Notes under the pieces: generated by a model
Databases searched by the model: none
What the model was told of the DNA's origin: nothing
Seen by the model: only the letters and a program-made list of their open reading frames with translations
Source: Psettodes erumei
Taxonomy: Eukaryota; Chordata; Actinopteri; Pleuronectiformes; Psettodidae
Length of the DNA: 64,000 nt
Direction of reading: 5' to 3'
Assembly: GCA_016785225.1 (NCBI GenBank)
Contig: JAFBJZ010000951.1
Span: forward strand, 2,064,501-2,128,500
Translations under genes and position numbers: made by a program
Shown here: positions 1-13,300 of the stretch, in pieces
Layout: the number at the start of each line of letters is the position of its first letter
How positions within the stretch are numbered: the first letter of the stretch is position 1

Positions 1-3000
1 AACCTTTCTTTTTACAGCTAATTAGTAAATATACTTTAAGCACGGTAACTCGAATAGTGACTTTGGTAAATATCATTGTGGTGGAACTGCCATTGTGAAA
101 ACCTTAGTGTGTTGATGTCAGCATTTATTTAAAGTTAAAGGACCAACTCCTTTAAATCACAGGATTGGTGTCACCGGCTTTGTGACCTGGACAGTTTCAG
201 ATACTGGTGCCTGTAAAAGTCAGTTCAACAGCTAAAGTATAAATGAGAAAAACTGTATGATTGGACTTGATTTGATCTCAGTTTCACGGCTGTTTTTCCA
301 AATAAATAATTCTACTATTTCTCGCTAAGATTCAAATTTGTGATGTGTCTAATGTATGTTATGTAAATTTGATTTTAAAACAGTAATTTAAGCCCGAAAT
401 AAAGCAAGGGAGCACAAACTATGGATCAGGACATCTGGAGCTTTTACTCTCAGATTGCAGTTATTATTCATCATATAATGAGAGCAGCAAAGAAAAGCAT
501 AGAGTTGTTGGTGAAATCATCTTTCCACAAAGATGCTTGGATAACTGTCATTAGTTTCGAAGAAACAGGCAATTAATGTCTGAATTGCAGGGATAGATAA
601 TCTGTACTGTGTAATGATCTTCCTGCTGTTATGACTGTCCTCTGGGCCCCTGAAACGCTGAACAGCTCCTCTCAGCACTTCAGACTGAGTCACTGGCTTG
701 TTGGCGCACAGACCGGCTATCATTGTAAGGGTTGCAAATCCCACTACACCCTTGCTGGTGTGACTTTTATGTAGATGAAAAGACACTGATTGGAAGAAGC
801 TGGGCATCTGTGTTGGTCCAACAATCCTGTTGATACTGTAGTGGACTCTGGTAACTCACTATTAGAGCTGTACTTTCCCTATGATGATGGCATTATTTTT
901 AGAGAATATAATAAATGCTTACTTGTCAGCAGAGAATAATGTTAGCAATTACCCAGAGGCGGAGGGTTCGAGGACATAAACTCTGGTATCTTCATGTATA
1001 GGCGACTTTGATACACTTCTTTGACAACAATGCACTAATCTGTTAACATCTTGAATCTTGTGACTCAAAGTGAATCTGATTTTCATACAAGTTCTATGAA
1101 CATTTTCAGCTTTTAGGTCAGGCCATTGGTTACTCGCAGGGTTAGTGGTTTGGTCCCCAGCTCATGACTACATGTCTGACTGTTCTTGGACAACCCACTG
1201 AATCCCACATTGTTGCTGACAGTCAGGTCAGTACCTTGTCAGCTAGAGTAGCTTGGTCACCATTAGTGTGTGTGTGCATGGGTAAATTAGAGTTATTACA
1301 GAAGTATTTTTCTTGGAATGGCAGGAAATACAAAATTGCAGTATAAGTAAACTCCAAGGGCATGATTTACCTTCTATGCTTGTTTTATTCAGATAGAGCT
1401 AAATTAAAAAGAGACACCATGTCCTCTGCTGATGTACATTGTGAAGACATGTGATGCTGTTCATGTAGCATGTAAATACTGTATTCTTACTCCCAGTCCA
1501 AGAACCCCGCAGTTCAGCACCGCTACAAACTACATCAATAATAATCATATAGTTAAATGAATACCTCACAGATGATTACTGTTTTTATTTTGTAAAGGTA
1601 GAATTTATGGCTGAGAAATTGTATTGGATTCTTATACCTGATACAGGTTTACTTACTTACATGGCCACTGAACGTATCATTTAGATGGTGTTTTAAATTG
1701 CTGTCTTGAAGAATCAGCATGAGACTCCTGTCAACTACAAACACCCTTCAAATCATGCCGCACGAGCAACACTTATTTTGCAATGCATGTAGAAAAGTGG
1801 AACTGTGTGTGTGACTGAGATATAGCTCACAGCTCTATTGCACCTGCATGATTATATCTTTAGCAAATAACAGGAAACGAGAAAATCTTTACAGGTTGCA
1901 GTGAGGATGGACTTTTTCTTCTTGCAAGCATCAAAAATTAAAGTAGTTCATTAACTTCAGTAACTGTGTTCATAAACTTATTTGGTCAGTTGAGGACATT
2001 GATCTCTGTGCATGTTTTTTCTGAAATAGCTCATGGGAAAATGTTAATGTTCCACCACAGTCAACAGGCCAATGATTCTTTCATCGTTCTTTTGAGCAGA
2101 TTTTCAGATTTCCAAAGAATCCAGACCATTTTCCTTGAAAATCTTGTAAAATCATTTCCTGACACTGTGATTGTGTCACCAATGCTGACAGGGCCAAATC
2201 CCTGGCTTTCCCATCGTTCAACCTCAGTTCATCTGGAAAGCTTTAAAACAGGACCTCACCATTCCTTACCCTCACCGCAGCGACCCACATGGCATCCATC
2301 ACACAGCCATCCCATCAAGCAACAACAGGCTCCTTTGTCTCCCGCAAAGGAAGGGACCGGCTGATGGGGTCGGCCGAAGAGCAGAACTTGTGAATTGAAG
2401 AAAGGGAAAAAAAAGAATCAGGAATCTTGCCATAAAACATGCGGAAACAACAGGGAAACAGGTGAATGTGATGTATTGCCATGGCTGCCTGGTAGAAAAT
2501 GTCGTGCCTTTGGATTGTGCTTTTGTGTGTGTGTGTGCGTGCGTGCACAGTCATACTGTGGGGACAAAAATCTGTTTATTATGGGGAGTCACCTCCCATT
2601 TGTGAACAAACAGCTGCTGTCCCCTGCACTCAAGTAGTGCTTCGATCATTGCACGACACAAGAAGACTGTTTTCACATTCATGCGCTCAGGGATAGTTCC
2701 TTTTCTGCTCACCGTAAAAGAGTAGTTTGACATTTTGTGAAACACACTTTCTTGCTGATAGTTAGGTGATAAGATTGACACCACTCTCCTCTTGCTGAAT
2801 GCTGTATGCTGAATATGAAGCTTCTGCAAGCAGCTGGTTAGCTTGTCTTAGCATAAAGACTGGAAACAGCTAGCTTGTCTCTCTCGCTCTGTCTCTTTTA
2901 ATCTGTACAAAACTCTATCCATATTAACAACAATAAGGACGGAAAGGTTTAACAATGATTGAATTTACTGTGGAAATACTTGAATGGTGCCTGGAAGGGA

Positions 3001-5100
3001 TCTGTGAAGATTCGTTTTAGGGCTAAGACGTGGTTTCTGGTTAAGGTTTGACATGTAATGGTTATGGCTATATTCTGCAATGAAGATCTTAGAGATGATC
3101 TGTGATGCGTTTGTTTTTGCATCAGCTGGATATGAAAAACAAGATTTTCAAAGTTTCTTACGAGTTTTTCTCCAACATTTTCTCACTCATGGATCAACCT
3201 GCATGTCCTTGCATAAGGATCAGACTTTAAGAGGGCACAGCACCTCAATCACATCAGTTAGAAGTTAAAGATACAAAGAGGAGTGACAGAGAGTGGAACA
3301 AAGTGAGTTTATGTTTTTCTGCCCCGATGTGACGATCTGTTCATTCACTGTTGACGACAGGAGCAGCCATTAATCGTATCACATGTTCTGCTGGGATTGG
3401 CTGTGAAAGGATCAAAGGGAAGCTGAAGATCTCATGACAATGTGGACTTCATGAAACAGGAATTACAATTAGCAGTTGCCAACCCTCATCAAATGACACA
3501 AACATTTGGAGAAATCTTTTAAGGCTGAAAACGATGGCTTTGGCAGTTTCGTCAGCTCATTTAGTCGCTTTTGTGCTGTAGCTACATTATATGATGTCAT
3601 CAGCAACCTATAAGCTTGCTATTAAAGACCTGGTGTCACAAATATAAACTCCCCCTCCCTCATACACAGTAACTCACATATTTTATACAACATTTACACA
3701 CAGTCAGTGCCCTCAATATCACCACCAAGTCTGTGTAACTGTAGCTGGCCCAGGCTCCTCGACCAGGCCAATCGTTTCAGAAGGGAGTGGTCCACTCCCA
3801 GGGGGGTGATGTATCCAGGACAGGGTATAAGATCTGCAGTCTACAGTGGCCCTCTGGGGACACACAGAACTGGGGCCGCATTGTCCGCCAGTGTCATTGT
3901 GCAGGAGGGTTTCCCATGGATCAAATGTTACAAACTTCAAACCCTGGGGTCTCAGCGCAGTCATAGCTGTTGTTCAATGGGCACGATGGGAGACGAGGCC
4001 ACTCACGCACCTCTTCTCACTGCTCTGAATGAGGCCACACTGGATGTGGTCCCAGTGGCTCGTCGTCTGGATGTGGTAAAGGATGGTGGCAATGGGAGGG
4101 GGGAGGATTGAGGAGAAGATGCTGGACACACAGGATAACAACATGGGACTGAACTCAGTAGAAAGAGAGCGAGTGAAAGCAGCAGAAGAGACAGGGAAAG
4201 TCTAGACACTCAGTAACACCAGCAGATTAGTTTGTTTTACCTCATGCAAACAAGAGGGAATAGGCAACTGTTTAAACTTTATTAACTCTGACTTCATAAA
4301 AGTTTTTCTACCATGACAAAAGGAGCGTGAAATCTATAATTAAGGTGCAACACAAGCTAAAAATTAACCACTAACTAAAGGCTGGGATGGTATAAAGGTA
4401 AATCTGCAGGAGATGATGGTAGCAAATTTACAGCATCATTAATTTCAGATAACACAAGGCTCTGGTAGGAGGGTTTGAGTTTCCCAAATAATCTACGCTG
4501 TGTTATGCCAAGGGGAGTGTCCAGAAACCTGACTGGGTTTTTGTTAAAGGTGTGCTTGAGGTTCTCAGAGATTAAAATATGACACCCTTCTTTTTTCTGT
4601 GGTACACACCTGAGCAAATAATTTCATCTCTCTTCAAATAATGAAGTGATTAATGGAAGACAACAGCATGAAGGGGGGACAGCTAGTATCTCCTTATCAG
4701 CTCGGTTTCAGTCTCACTAACTCAGAGCTGAACTTCCCATGTGATTCACACATGGCGTGGCTTTTTTCACTTTGTGTTGTGTTCAAGTGGTTGGATGACA
4801 TGCCTTTGTGGAAGTGTGACTGCATGAAGACCCATTTAGATCCTGAGCAAAACAATTTTATATTTAGAATCTGAATCAGCAAAATAATAAGAATCATCAT
4901 TTTCCATCAGTAGCATAGTGACGTTATGTGCAGGTGTGTCAGTATACAGCATGACACACTGTGTTTATTCATTAGTTGTTTTCTGGAAATTTTGATGATG
5001 AACATTGACTGAGAAGGCACTCCTCTTGTTACTTTTTGTTAAAAGATAGACTTGATTCTACCTCATGATTTCACAAACTTCATCTGTTCTCCCTTTTATT
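1..5100. other. Non-coding stretch, no gene recognised
   Basis: I found no exon chain and no recognisable protein here on either strand. Open frames are short, unsupported by splice sites and lack familiar motifs. A GC-richer block at about 3700-4130 has overlapping frames on both strands, but none resembles a protein I know. A short (TG)n run lies at about 2523-2540. It may be intergenic DNA or introns of a gene whose exons lie outside the window. Confidence 0.5.
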
Positions 5101-5134
5101 GCTAAGCTGTGTGTTGCTGAAGACATTTAAGATA

Positions 5135-6470
5135 CACAGTGGGCCAAATTTGAAACTTGAACAAAGTCGCGGGCCAACATTGAACAAATGAACCTTTTAA
5201 CACGGAAAAAGGTTTTGCTTTTAACACTGAATATGGAACAAGCAACGATTGCTACTACAATATATAACAATAATGCAAAATTTGATTTAAAATAATTAAA
5301 TTAAATATCAAAATAAACTTTAAATAATTTTCAAAATAAAACAATAGAATAATAAATCAATCAACCATTCAAGTCAATGCCATGGAGAAGCAAGAAAAGT
5401 GCATAAAGAAAAGGTTAATTATTGCTCAGTTTCTACTCATCTGATGTGCCCAAGCCAGATACCTGGCATCTCTTCTTGGATGCTAGATTATCAATGTCTG
5501 GGCTCAGGCTCTGTGCTGAGGAAATTCTCAGTATCGAGCGAAGGTGTTCATCAGTCAGACGTCTCCTGTGAGATGTTTTGGTCATCTTCATCGAGGAGAA
5601 AAGTTGCTCACATAGATAAGTGCTGCCAAACATGGAAAGCATCTGAGCAGCTTGGATGCGGAGCTGAGGCATTGTGTCAGGGATGAACTGTGGAAACTGT
5701 GCGGCACTCACAGCGTCATACTTTGACTTCAGCGTGTCATTACACTGAAGTTCAATCAGCTCCATTTGGAGGTTTGTTGGTGCGTTCTCCACATCCACTG
5801 CGAAGGGATTACTCAGCAGTTCAAACCTACATTTCTGGACATCAAAGTCGGAAAATCGCCGGTTAAACTCAGAAATGAGTACGCTCAGTTTTTCAGTAAA
5901 CTGTACGCATAGGAACGCGGCGGTAGTGATCTGTGTTTTTATGGTTTGGCAGCAGGGAAAATGGCTAAGGTTTCCTTGCAGCATCTGATTCTTCCACAGG
6001 CACAGTTTAGTTTTGAACGCCCTCACTGCAGCGTACATGTCTGTGATGATGCGCCCCTCCCCTGAAGCTGCAGGTTCAGCGCATCGAGATGGCTCGAGAT
6101 GTCACACAAATGCCAGCTCACAAAGAAACTGTGGCTCCCGGAGCTCTGATGTGTCCTTCCCTTTGCTTTCAAGAAACTGACATATTTCCTCACGCAGCTC
6201 GAAACATCTGTTCAGTACTTTTCCTCTGCTCAACCATCTCACCTCTGTATGATACGGCAGTCTGTGTATTCGAACCACACTCCTCCAAAAAAGATTTGAA
6301 CTGTCGGTGATTCAGACCTTTGGCTCTCTTGGTAAATGCGCTGGATACAAAAATCCGACGAGAACTGGCGGGCCAGCTCTCGTAGTCATTTGGGATTGCC
6401 TCGCGGGCCAAACACAATTACACTGCGGGCCAAATTTGGCCCGCGGGCCAGAGTTTGACACCCATGATCT
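5135..6470 (-). mobile_element. Decayed hAT-type DNA transposon (GTF2IRD2-like family)
   Basis: The element reads on the minus strand. Its 5' end, at the high-coordinate side, carries GGGCCAAATTTGGCCCGC-like terminal sequence, including a perfect 20-bp palindrome at 6425-6444 followed by a TTTGACACCC-type end at 6454-6465. At the low-coordinate end, 5139-5152 repeats a GTGGGCCAAATTTG core. This GGCCCGCGGGCC/TTTGACACCC sequence is, from memory, typical of Charlie-like hAT elements widespread in vertebrates. Between the ends lies part of a transposase frame. I could not define an 8-bp target duplication, so the ends are approximate. An AT-rich tract at about 5260-5370 follows the transposase stop. 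Confidence 0.7.
5433..6417 (-). pseudogene. Broken hAT transposase, GTF2IRD2-like C-terminal part
   Basis: The main frame, 5433-6038 (201 codons), begins at an internal methionine and contains family-typical stretches: AVRAFKTKLCLW, MLQGNLSHFP, then a C-terminal dimerisation segment with YLCEQLFSSM and RRRLTDEHLRSILRI. A second piece, 6190-6417, has KGLNHRQFKSFLEE and a further degraded stretch. Between them (6039-6190) the expected continuation, including an ELAF.CDISSHLDALNLQLQGRG-like segment, can be followed only by changing frame, so it carries frameshifts. The N-terminal zinc finger and most of the catalytic core are absent. It is a 5'-truncated, inactive copy. Domesticated relatives such as GTF2IRD2 exist, but the frame breaks argue against function here. 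Confidence 0.75.
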
Positions 6471-8290
6471 ATATCTGGAGGACTGGCTGGAGTCTCTGGA
6501 CCTTTTTGGGTCTGTTTGGATGGATGCATTGGGTGTGTCCAGAGCAGATGAAAACTGGTCTATTTGTGTGAATCTTGTAGAGCATCTGTGTCTGGATCTG
6601 ATGAGCCAGATGGATTTTTTACTGGAACACCAAGCTGTGTGCTTCAATGTACTGGGCCCGCTGTTTGCTGATGACCCATATGTGTGGCTGTTCCTCCACA
6701 ACTGAAATGGCGTGAAGATGTTTTGCGGGTTTTTAAACTTTGGTGCTTAGCAAGAACTTTGACATGAGGTGAATCCAAAGATCTCTATCATAACTGATGC
6801 ATTTTTTAGGGTTAAGCATGTGTGCTTTGATGCTGCAAGTTGTCTCTGCTTCAACACACAAAGTAAGAGATGTGACCACACTGGCTTCTGTAAACCAACA
6901 CTTTTTAATTTTGTTTAAGAAAATGGTAAGCTAGAACACCTCACCTCCAGACTTTTCTGAACCTCAAGTGTACGTCAAAGTGTAAAACTGAGCATGATCC
7001 TGAGAAAGAGTGTAAATAATCATGTTCTGATTCAAGGTGTCTAGGCTAGAGCAGATATTCATCAAGACTGCAGAACAATCATGTGTCTCTTGGAGCAACC
7101 ATCAAGATTCATGCATTTGTGTCCATTTGTGTCTAACATGTTAAATGTGTGTGTTAATGTGTGCACATCTGAAAAACTCTGTGTTGACATGATTCTGTGA
7201 GTGAATCTGAATGAGATGGGAAAGTGAGACAATATTTTGTACCATTACAATAAATTGTCACAGTACTGAAACATAACAAACTGTATAATTGAAGGCTGTT
7301 GATGATCCCTCCATCTTTATCTCAACAATTAACCTACTCCATATGCTATCATATCACCATGTAGCTAAAGCAAGACAGAGCATATACGGTGTATTTTGAC
7401 AAATATGCTTTCGAACTATTATAAGCTATAGAATTTACTTACCTTTAACAATAACAATGTATTTATAGTCTTTCTGTATATGCACACATATAGTCTATAG
7501 CTATATTTTACCATATAAGTGTGTAAAAAAAGTGTTGTTGTTGTTTTTTTTTAACATTTGCTCTTTTATAAAACTTCTTGGTCAGGGCCTCGGGTTTTGG
7601 TCATTAACAAAAAATCTAACTAACACATACAGTGGTGGTGGGGGGGGGTTAGCCCAGTAATCATCCAGGAGAGAGATAGGCCCAAGCACCAGGTAAGTGG
7701 GGTGGCTGGTAGGTCATAGGGCGGCTCATGGTGGAGCAGTGTGACAGCTTCCCCCCATGCTGTAACCGTTTCTTAGCAACAAGCAAGGCTCGAGGAAGGC
7801 TGCTAACGTTAGCTAGCTCAGCTTCTTCAACTACAGCTACACCTGTAACGTCAGCTTTGTCCTCTGTCGTGGACTCTCTGGCTGCTTAATTAAAGAATTT
7901 CGTCAATTAGGCAAACTTTCCTTAAACTAGACTTCTTTTTGTTGTCAAATCCACTTTGAAAACGATTCACAGTGACAAAAATAGTGAATTTCCAATCGTA
8001 AATTCCTTTGGCACAAATGCGGGTCAAGGTGGAATAGTCCATTAAATCTCAAATGTGGGTAATAGTAAATGTTGACAGGCATAGATATTTAATTGGATTG
8101 GCTCTCAAATGTGCAGACAGAGGTAATTTTTATTTATTATTGATTCTCGTTTGTTTGGAGTGCTAAAAAGGGAAAATGTGTGATAAATGAAAAGTAAACA
8201 AACTCATGAAGCCCTTTGGCAGACGAGGCCAAAAACAGTTGCCAACCTATGTAACAAAGTAAAAGCTGATGAGGGACCCGTAGGTCCCAG
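6471..8290. other. Non-coding stretch upstream of lmbrd2
   Basis: No gene recognised. The first 240 bases directly beside the transposon end are open on the plus strand (to 6705) but the translation matches nothing I know. The rest is AT-rich with short poly-T and poly-G runs (for example near 7540 and 7640). From about 7700 the base composition rises in GC towards the lmbrd2 promoter. Confidence 0.45.
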
Positions 8291-8326
8291 TCATTGGACT
8301 GGCAACCCGTTTAAGACGCGTCTCGC

Positions 8327-8344
8327 CTACAATACCCATAATGC
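8327..8344 (+). promoter_or_regulatory. ZNF143/THAP11-type promoter motif, lmbrd2
   Basis: CTACAATACCCATAATGC differs at two positions from the well-known promoter element ACTACAATTCCCATAATGC bound by ZNF143 and THAP11. It lies about 165 bases before a strong splice donor (8509, AAAAG|GTAAGT) that probably ends the non-coding first exon, so it sits where a core-promoter element is expected. No TATA box is evident nearby. The assignment to this motif is from memory of the consensus. Confidence 0.55.
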
Positions 8345-8508
8345 CGTGCTGCGGCAGCTTGAGCATGTTGTGTACGCTTGTTACGCAATGTAGTTGCAAA
8401 GGTTGTGTACATTTTTGTCGGGCTCCACGTCGGAGGAACACGATGTGCCTGCAAATCGCTACAGTTTGACATTTTACAGGCTTTAGTCTGAGAGAAGAAT
8501 CTCAAAAG
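8340..8508 (+). other. Putative lmbrd2 non-coding exon 1
   Basis: A GC-richer segment with no long frame ends in a consensus donor (CTCAAAAG|GTAAGT at 8508/8509). It lies 0.6 kb before the acceptor of the exon carrying the lmbrd2 start codon. The 5' end is not defined by sequence; it is placed just after the ZNF143-like motif. Confidence 0.45.
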
Positions 8509-9109
8509 GTAAGTTGTGCTCAGAGTAGACAAAATTATATTTGCTTATAAACCAGAGTGTCTGGATCTGAAATATACAGTAGCGACAGTATAGTAGAAAC
8601 TCTCGGTAAAAACGAAGCGTGATGATAGCTGTTTTACTTTTGACACTGCACATGACCATGCTGCCTGACACAATCGTCATCAAACGTTCAACTCTAAATG
8701 AGATTGAGAGCAATTTTAAGTAAACAGTAGTATGATTTCTAAACATTTCATTTCCACGGAACTGTTTATCTGAGAACCTGTTTCAACTTCCAAGTAACAA
8801 CACCAGCGCGTTTGCGGCATTTACTACAAATGTTTCATGATTCATATTTTTTTATAGTTCTTGACGTTTAGATGTATGTTGTTCTCTCCCCCATCATTTC
8901 AGTCCCCTACTGTTTTCATTCAATTGTTTGCGTCTCTCAAATCAGTGTCTCTTTTTTGAGTTAGTTTGAGTTAGTGTGTTTTAATTTATCTGCCAAATTC
9001 CCCCCCGTCGTCGTATGTATGGCCTGACCTAGTGTTCAGGTCATACTGCATTGGACTGTTTGTCCAATGAGATTCTCTATCTCACTAACTCTGTATACCC
9101 CACCCACAG

Positions 9110-9159
9110 TTGCAGTCTCTCACCATGAGCTCCTGACGTCTGTCTGTTCATTCATCACT
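9110..9159 (+). other. lmbrd2 5' UTR part of exon 2 with tandem acceptors and a uORF
   Basis: Two possible acceptors lie six bases apart: CACCCACAG ending at 9109 and TTGCAG ending at 9115. Between them and the start codon at 9160 is an upstream ATG at 9125 in a strong context (CTCACCATGA), which opens a three-codon frame (Met-Ser-Ser) ending in TGA at 9134-9136, 23 bases before the main ATG. The LMBRD2 frame starts only at 9160. Confidence 0.6.
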
Positions 9160-10328
9160 ATGAGTGGTGTGGCCCTGGTTGTTGTCATCGTAGCAGTCTT
9201 CTTATTGGCCCTCTACCTCCTCCAGCGCTATGGAGATTTGCGGAAGCAGCAGCGGATGGTCCTGTTAGGGACGCTGCTCTCCTGGTACCTCTGCTTCCTC
9301 ATCGTCTTCATCCTGCCACTTGATGTCAGCACGGTATGAAACTATCACAGCTGTTCTGAGTGTGTGTCAAATTAAGGTCATTTTTCTTCTTTGTAAACAA
9401 GGTTGTTTGGGTTTTCTGAAGACAAAAACCGGGTCAATAGGATGAGAGTTTGTATGAATTTTTGAAAAATAATCTGTGTTTGAGTGAAGTTGTGTGAAGC
9501 TGTGTGTTTATTTATGCTGCTCTCACCTCCTATGTCTTACCTGCACCATTGTTATATGATGAATAAGCTTCATTCCACTGAGTTTGTTTACTTGACTGTG
9601 CAAACTCTTCTCCTCTCTTAGACCATCTACAAGCAGTGTGTTCTTGACAATTCAGACCAACCCACTCCTGTAACTCAAGCAAGACATACTAATCAAACTG
9701 AGCTTGCCAGCTTATCTCTTTATCCATCTGTAAGGTAAATGACACCCTTTAATATTCATTGGTACTAGGGCTATAGTTTGTTAATTTCAAGGCAATCCAT
9801 TTCTACATATTGCTTTTCAAGGCCTTCCAACATCATACACAACACATAACCTTTTGACTAAAATGGAAAGTTGTAACCTAAACGATAAATAAGCACATCT
9901 CTTTTGATTGATGATTTTCAATGTATTCAGCTGCTTTCAACTGTAGAAACCATGTATTTTAAGGTATTATAATCGCCACAGGCTTTATGCTCCACAGCTT
10001 AGACCTGTGTACACTCATGTACTTGCGCTGTGTGATTGCATTTAATGCTTGTTTTTTAATAGTACTGAAGCTGGTTAGGTCAAGCATATGCCAAAGCGTC
10101 TGTAAACTGCTTTATCTCCTTCTTAACCTTTATGTGTATGTGTTATATGTGTGTATTGCAGTTTACCAAAGGTGTGTGAGGAGCCCTGGAGTTATATCCC
10201 AGATGGCATCCTACCAGTGTTTTGGAGAGTTGTATACTGGACTTCCCAGTTTCTTACTTGGTGAGCTCCTACCACACACTAAATAACTTGCTCAAACCTT
10301 GACTATAACTACTGCAATGGTATATTGA

Positions 10329-10367
<39 letters not shown>

Positions 10368-13300
10368 GTGTATGTGGGTGTGTATTCTGAGTGCGCAGGC
10401 TGCTGTTGCCCTTCATGCAGTCTTATGCACGTTCTGGAGAGTTCTCCAGAGTTGGCAAGATTAAAACAGCTCTCATTGAAAATGCCATCTATTACGGCAC
10501 CTACCTCCTTATCTTCATCTCTCTGCTCATCTATGTGGCTGCTCACCCACAGTGGAAACTAACATGGTAAGTCAAGTGCCCATTAATTCATCAGATAGCT
10601 AATTAGTTCCACATATTTAATCCTCAAAGAAAATAAATAATAAAATAATAACTTCTCATGTAATGCTGTGGTTATGTTTTCTAAAATGGTATTATACCAG
10701 TGTATTAATTATATGCCTTTGTACAACTTGTACAGGACGGAGCTCCAGACCATTGGGATTACAGCGGCCAACACCTGGGGCCTCTTGCTTTTGGTGTTGT
10801 TACTAGGCTATGGCCTGGTGGAGATCCCACGTTCTTATTGGCTCTCATCTTCCCATGGTTACCTGCTGGCCAAGTCCTACTTCAAGGCAGCAAAAATGGC
10901 TACTGAAAAGGCAGCAGCTGAGGAGAACCTAGCAGATGTTATGGAGGTGACCTTTTATAGGGAATTTCAGAGAGTGTCAAGATAATGGATCCCAACACCA
11001 AAATCAACATATCACCTGCATTTTTGGCTTGGCTTTCAAAAAGCTAAATATTATATTATTTGAATTATCAGGAGGTAGCAGCTGTCCATGAATCTGTCAG
11101 GCACAACCACTCCCTGAGAAAGTGTGTGGACACCATTTTGACAAAGGTAAGAAATACTGCACATTTGTTCCATCGATCAGATTTACTCAGCAGGTTGCTA
11201 GGTTTTACATACAGAATTTTAATGTTGCACTCACTCTTTTACAGTCAAGTTGTATGGGACCGCCTTCATTTGAGTGTCATCTCATTTCAGTGTCCTACTG
11301 ACTATCAAGAGGAGATGGGAAGAAATGTGGAAAGCACTTTTAAGGAACAGAATGGTCTTCCCACCAAAAGAGGACTACTTAAGCTTCATAAAAAAGTAAT
11401 TCTTATTTATCTGTGTGCTGTCAGTTAAACGGAAAAATATGCAAATACATAACAGCACATGGAAATGTGAAGAGCAGTTATTTTCCTCGAACATCTGTAT
11501 TTGTGCATGTGTTTCAGGTAATCTCTGCAGTGCAGAGACACAGTCAGATTCAGGTTCAGTGGTTCATCTTGTTAGACCAAGCTTTTCATCTGGAAGATGT
11601 AGCCAAGAACCAGGGCAGTCCTGTCCCACACTTCGTTCATAGTTTCCCATCCGCACCCCACCATGGCTGGATCCGTAGGTTCATCTACACTCCCACTGTG
11701 GGTGAGTTCAGTCATTACCAAAATCAGTTCACAGATAAAGCGCATTCACTGAACTACTTAACTTAAGTACAAAGTAAAGGGTAATTTAATTGAGTATTTC
11801 CATCTGGTGTGTGTATGTGTGTGTTTGTCCTCATCAGAGTGGTACTGGGAGTGTGTTTTGAGGCAGGGTTTCTACAGGCTGCTGGCAGTGCTACTGTGTC
11901 TCCTCTCTGCAGCAGTGATCTGGTCCGAGTGTACCTTCTTCAGCACACGGCCCGTCCTGTCTCTCTTTGCTGTCTTTATTCAGATGGCTGAAAAGCAATA
12001 CAACTACATTTGTATTGAGGTGAGCGTGTGTGTATCCTTTTCTTCTCTTCACCTGAAAATGAATTATTGCCTTGTAAACACACACAGTCTCCCCCCATTT
12101 TGTTGTAATAATCAATATATATCTGCTAATTACATTCCCTTGAGATGTAATGCAATTAACTAATCCAGTTTACCTGCATCCTTTTTTTCTCCACCAGATG
12201 GCCTGCTTCATCACTATCCTCTTCCTGTGTGTGTGCGTCTACTCCACTGTGTTCAGGATACGAGTTTTCAACTACTATAACCTGGTGCCACATCACCAGA
12301 CTGATGCTTACAGCCTGCAGTTCAGCGGCATGTATGTCCCTTTTTGCATTTAAAGGGCAAAGGGTGTCATTCAGTTAATCTGTAAAACATTAATGAGTTT
12401 AACTTTAAGCAACACGATGCTAAATCGTTGCTTTGTCTTGAGTTTACATTTGTTAAAATTGTTAAAGTAACCTGTTGTTACAAGGGTTGAGTTTCTTGAG
12501 AGGATGACCATTCATTTTGATCTTCTCGCACTGTGTTTCACTCTTGCTTTGTTATATTAGATTGCTTCTCTTCATATTTTCCACTCAGGTTGTTTTGTCG
12601 TCTGACTCCGCCTTTGTGCCTCAACTTCCTGGGCCTGATTCACATGGACTCTGCTGTCTCACACCAGGACAGAATACAGACATCCTACACCTCCGTGGGT
12701 TCCACACAGACATGCATAAACATACACACACATACAAAGACATTCATTTTAACAAGCATATGTTAATGTAACTATTAGAAATTAGAGCTTTGCAGGAAAT
12801 GTTATAGTATATGATTGCAAAAAATATATATGTGGATATATACAAATCTATTTGTGCTAAACCAGATGGATTGATGCAATGTCTCTTTTTCTTCCCCTCT
12901 GTCAGATCATGGGCTCTATGCATCTGCTATCTTTCATATCTTATGGGTTCTACATCTATTATCCTATGCTGGTGTTGCTGCTTTGCTTTGCCACTTTTTA
13001 CCAGTAAGAAACTAACCACAAACATCTTAACACTATTCTCAATAATTCAATATTAAGACTACATATTGTACAATATACTGTAGTTTTGGATTTATGCTTA
13101 CTAAATCTAGATCAATATATCAGTATATCATCTGATAGCTAATTATTCTGTCAGTCCCATTTTTGTGAACGTAATATCTCTGGAACACTTTGAGGGAATT
13201 GCTTCAGATTTTGCACAAACATGACCTGATTGTCAAAGGTCATTGTGACCTGCACAGGAAATGTGGTGTGAAGGATTCTGCTCTGAGAAACCTTCAGTAG

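Noticed and set aside
517..807. 96-codon minus-strand frame
   Set aside because: It looked briefly like a transposase fragment, but no motif, neighbour frame or splice signal supports it.
3707..4209. Overlapping frames on both strands in a GC-richer block
   Set aside because: Neither strand gives a familiar protein or convincing splice sites; GC-rich DNA gives long frames by chance.
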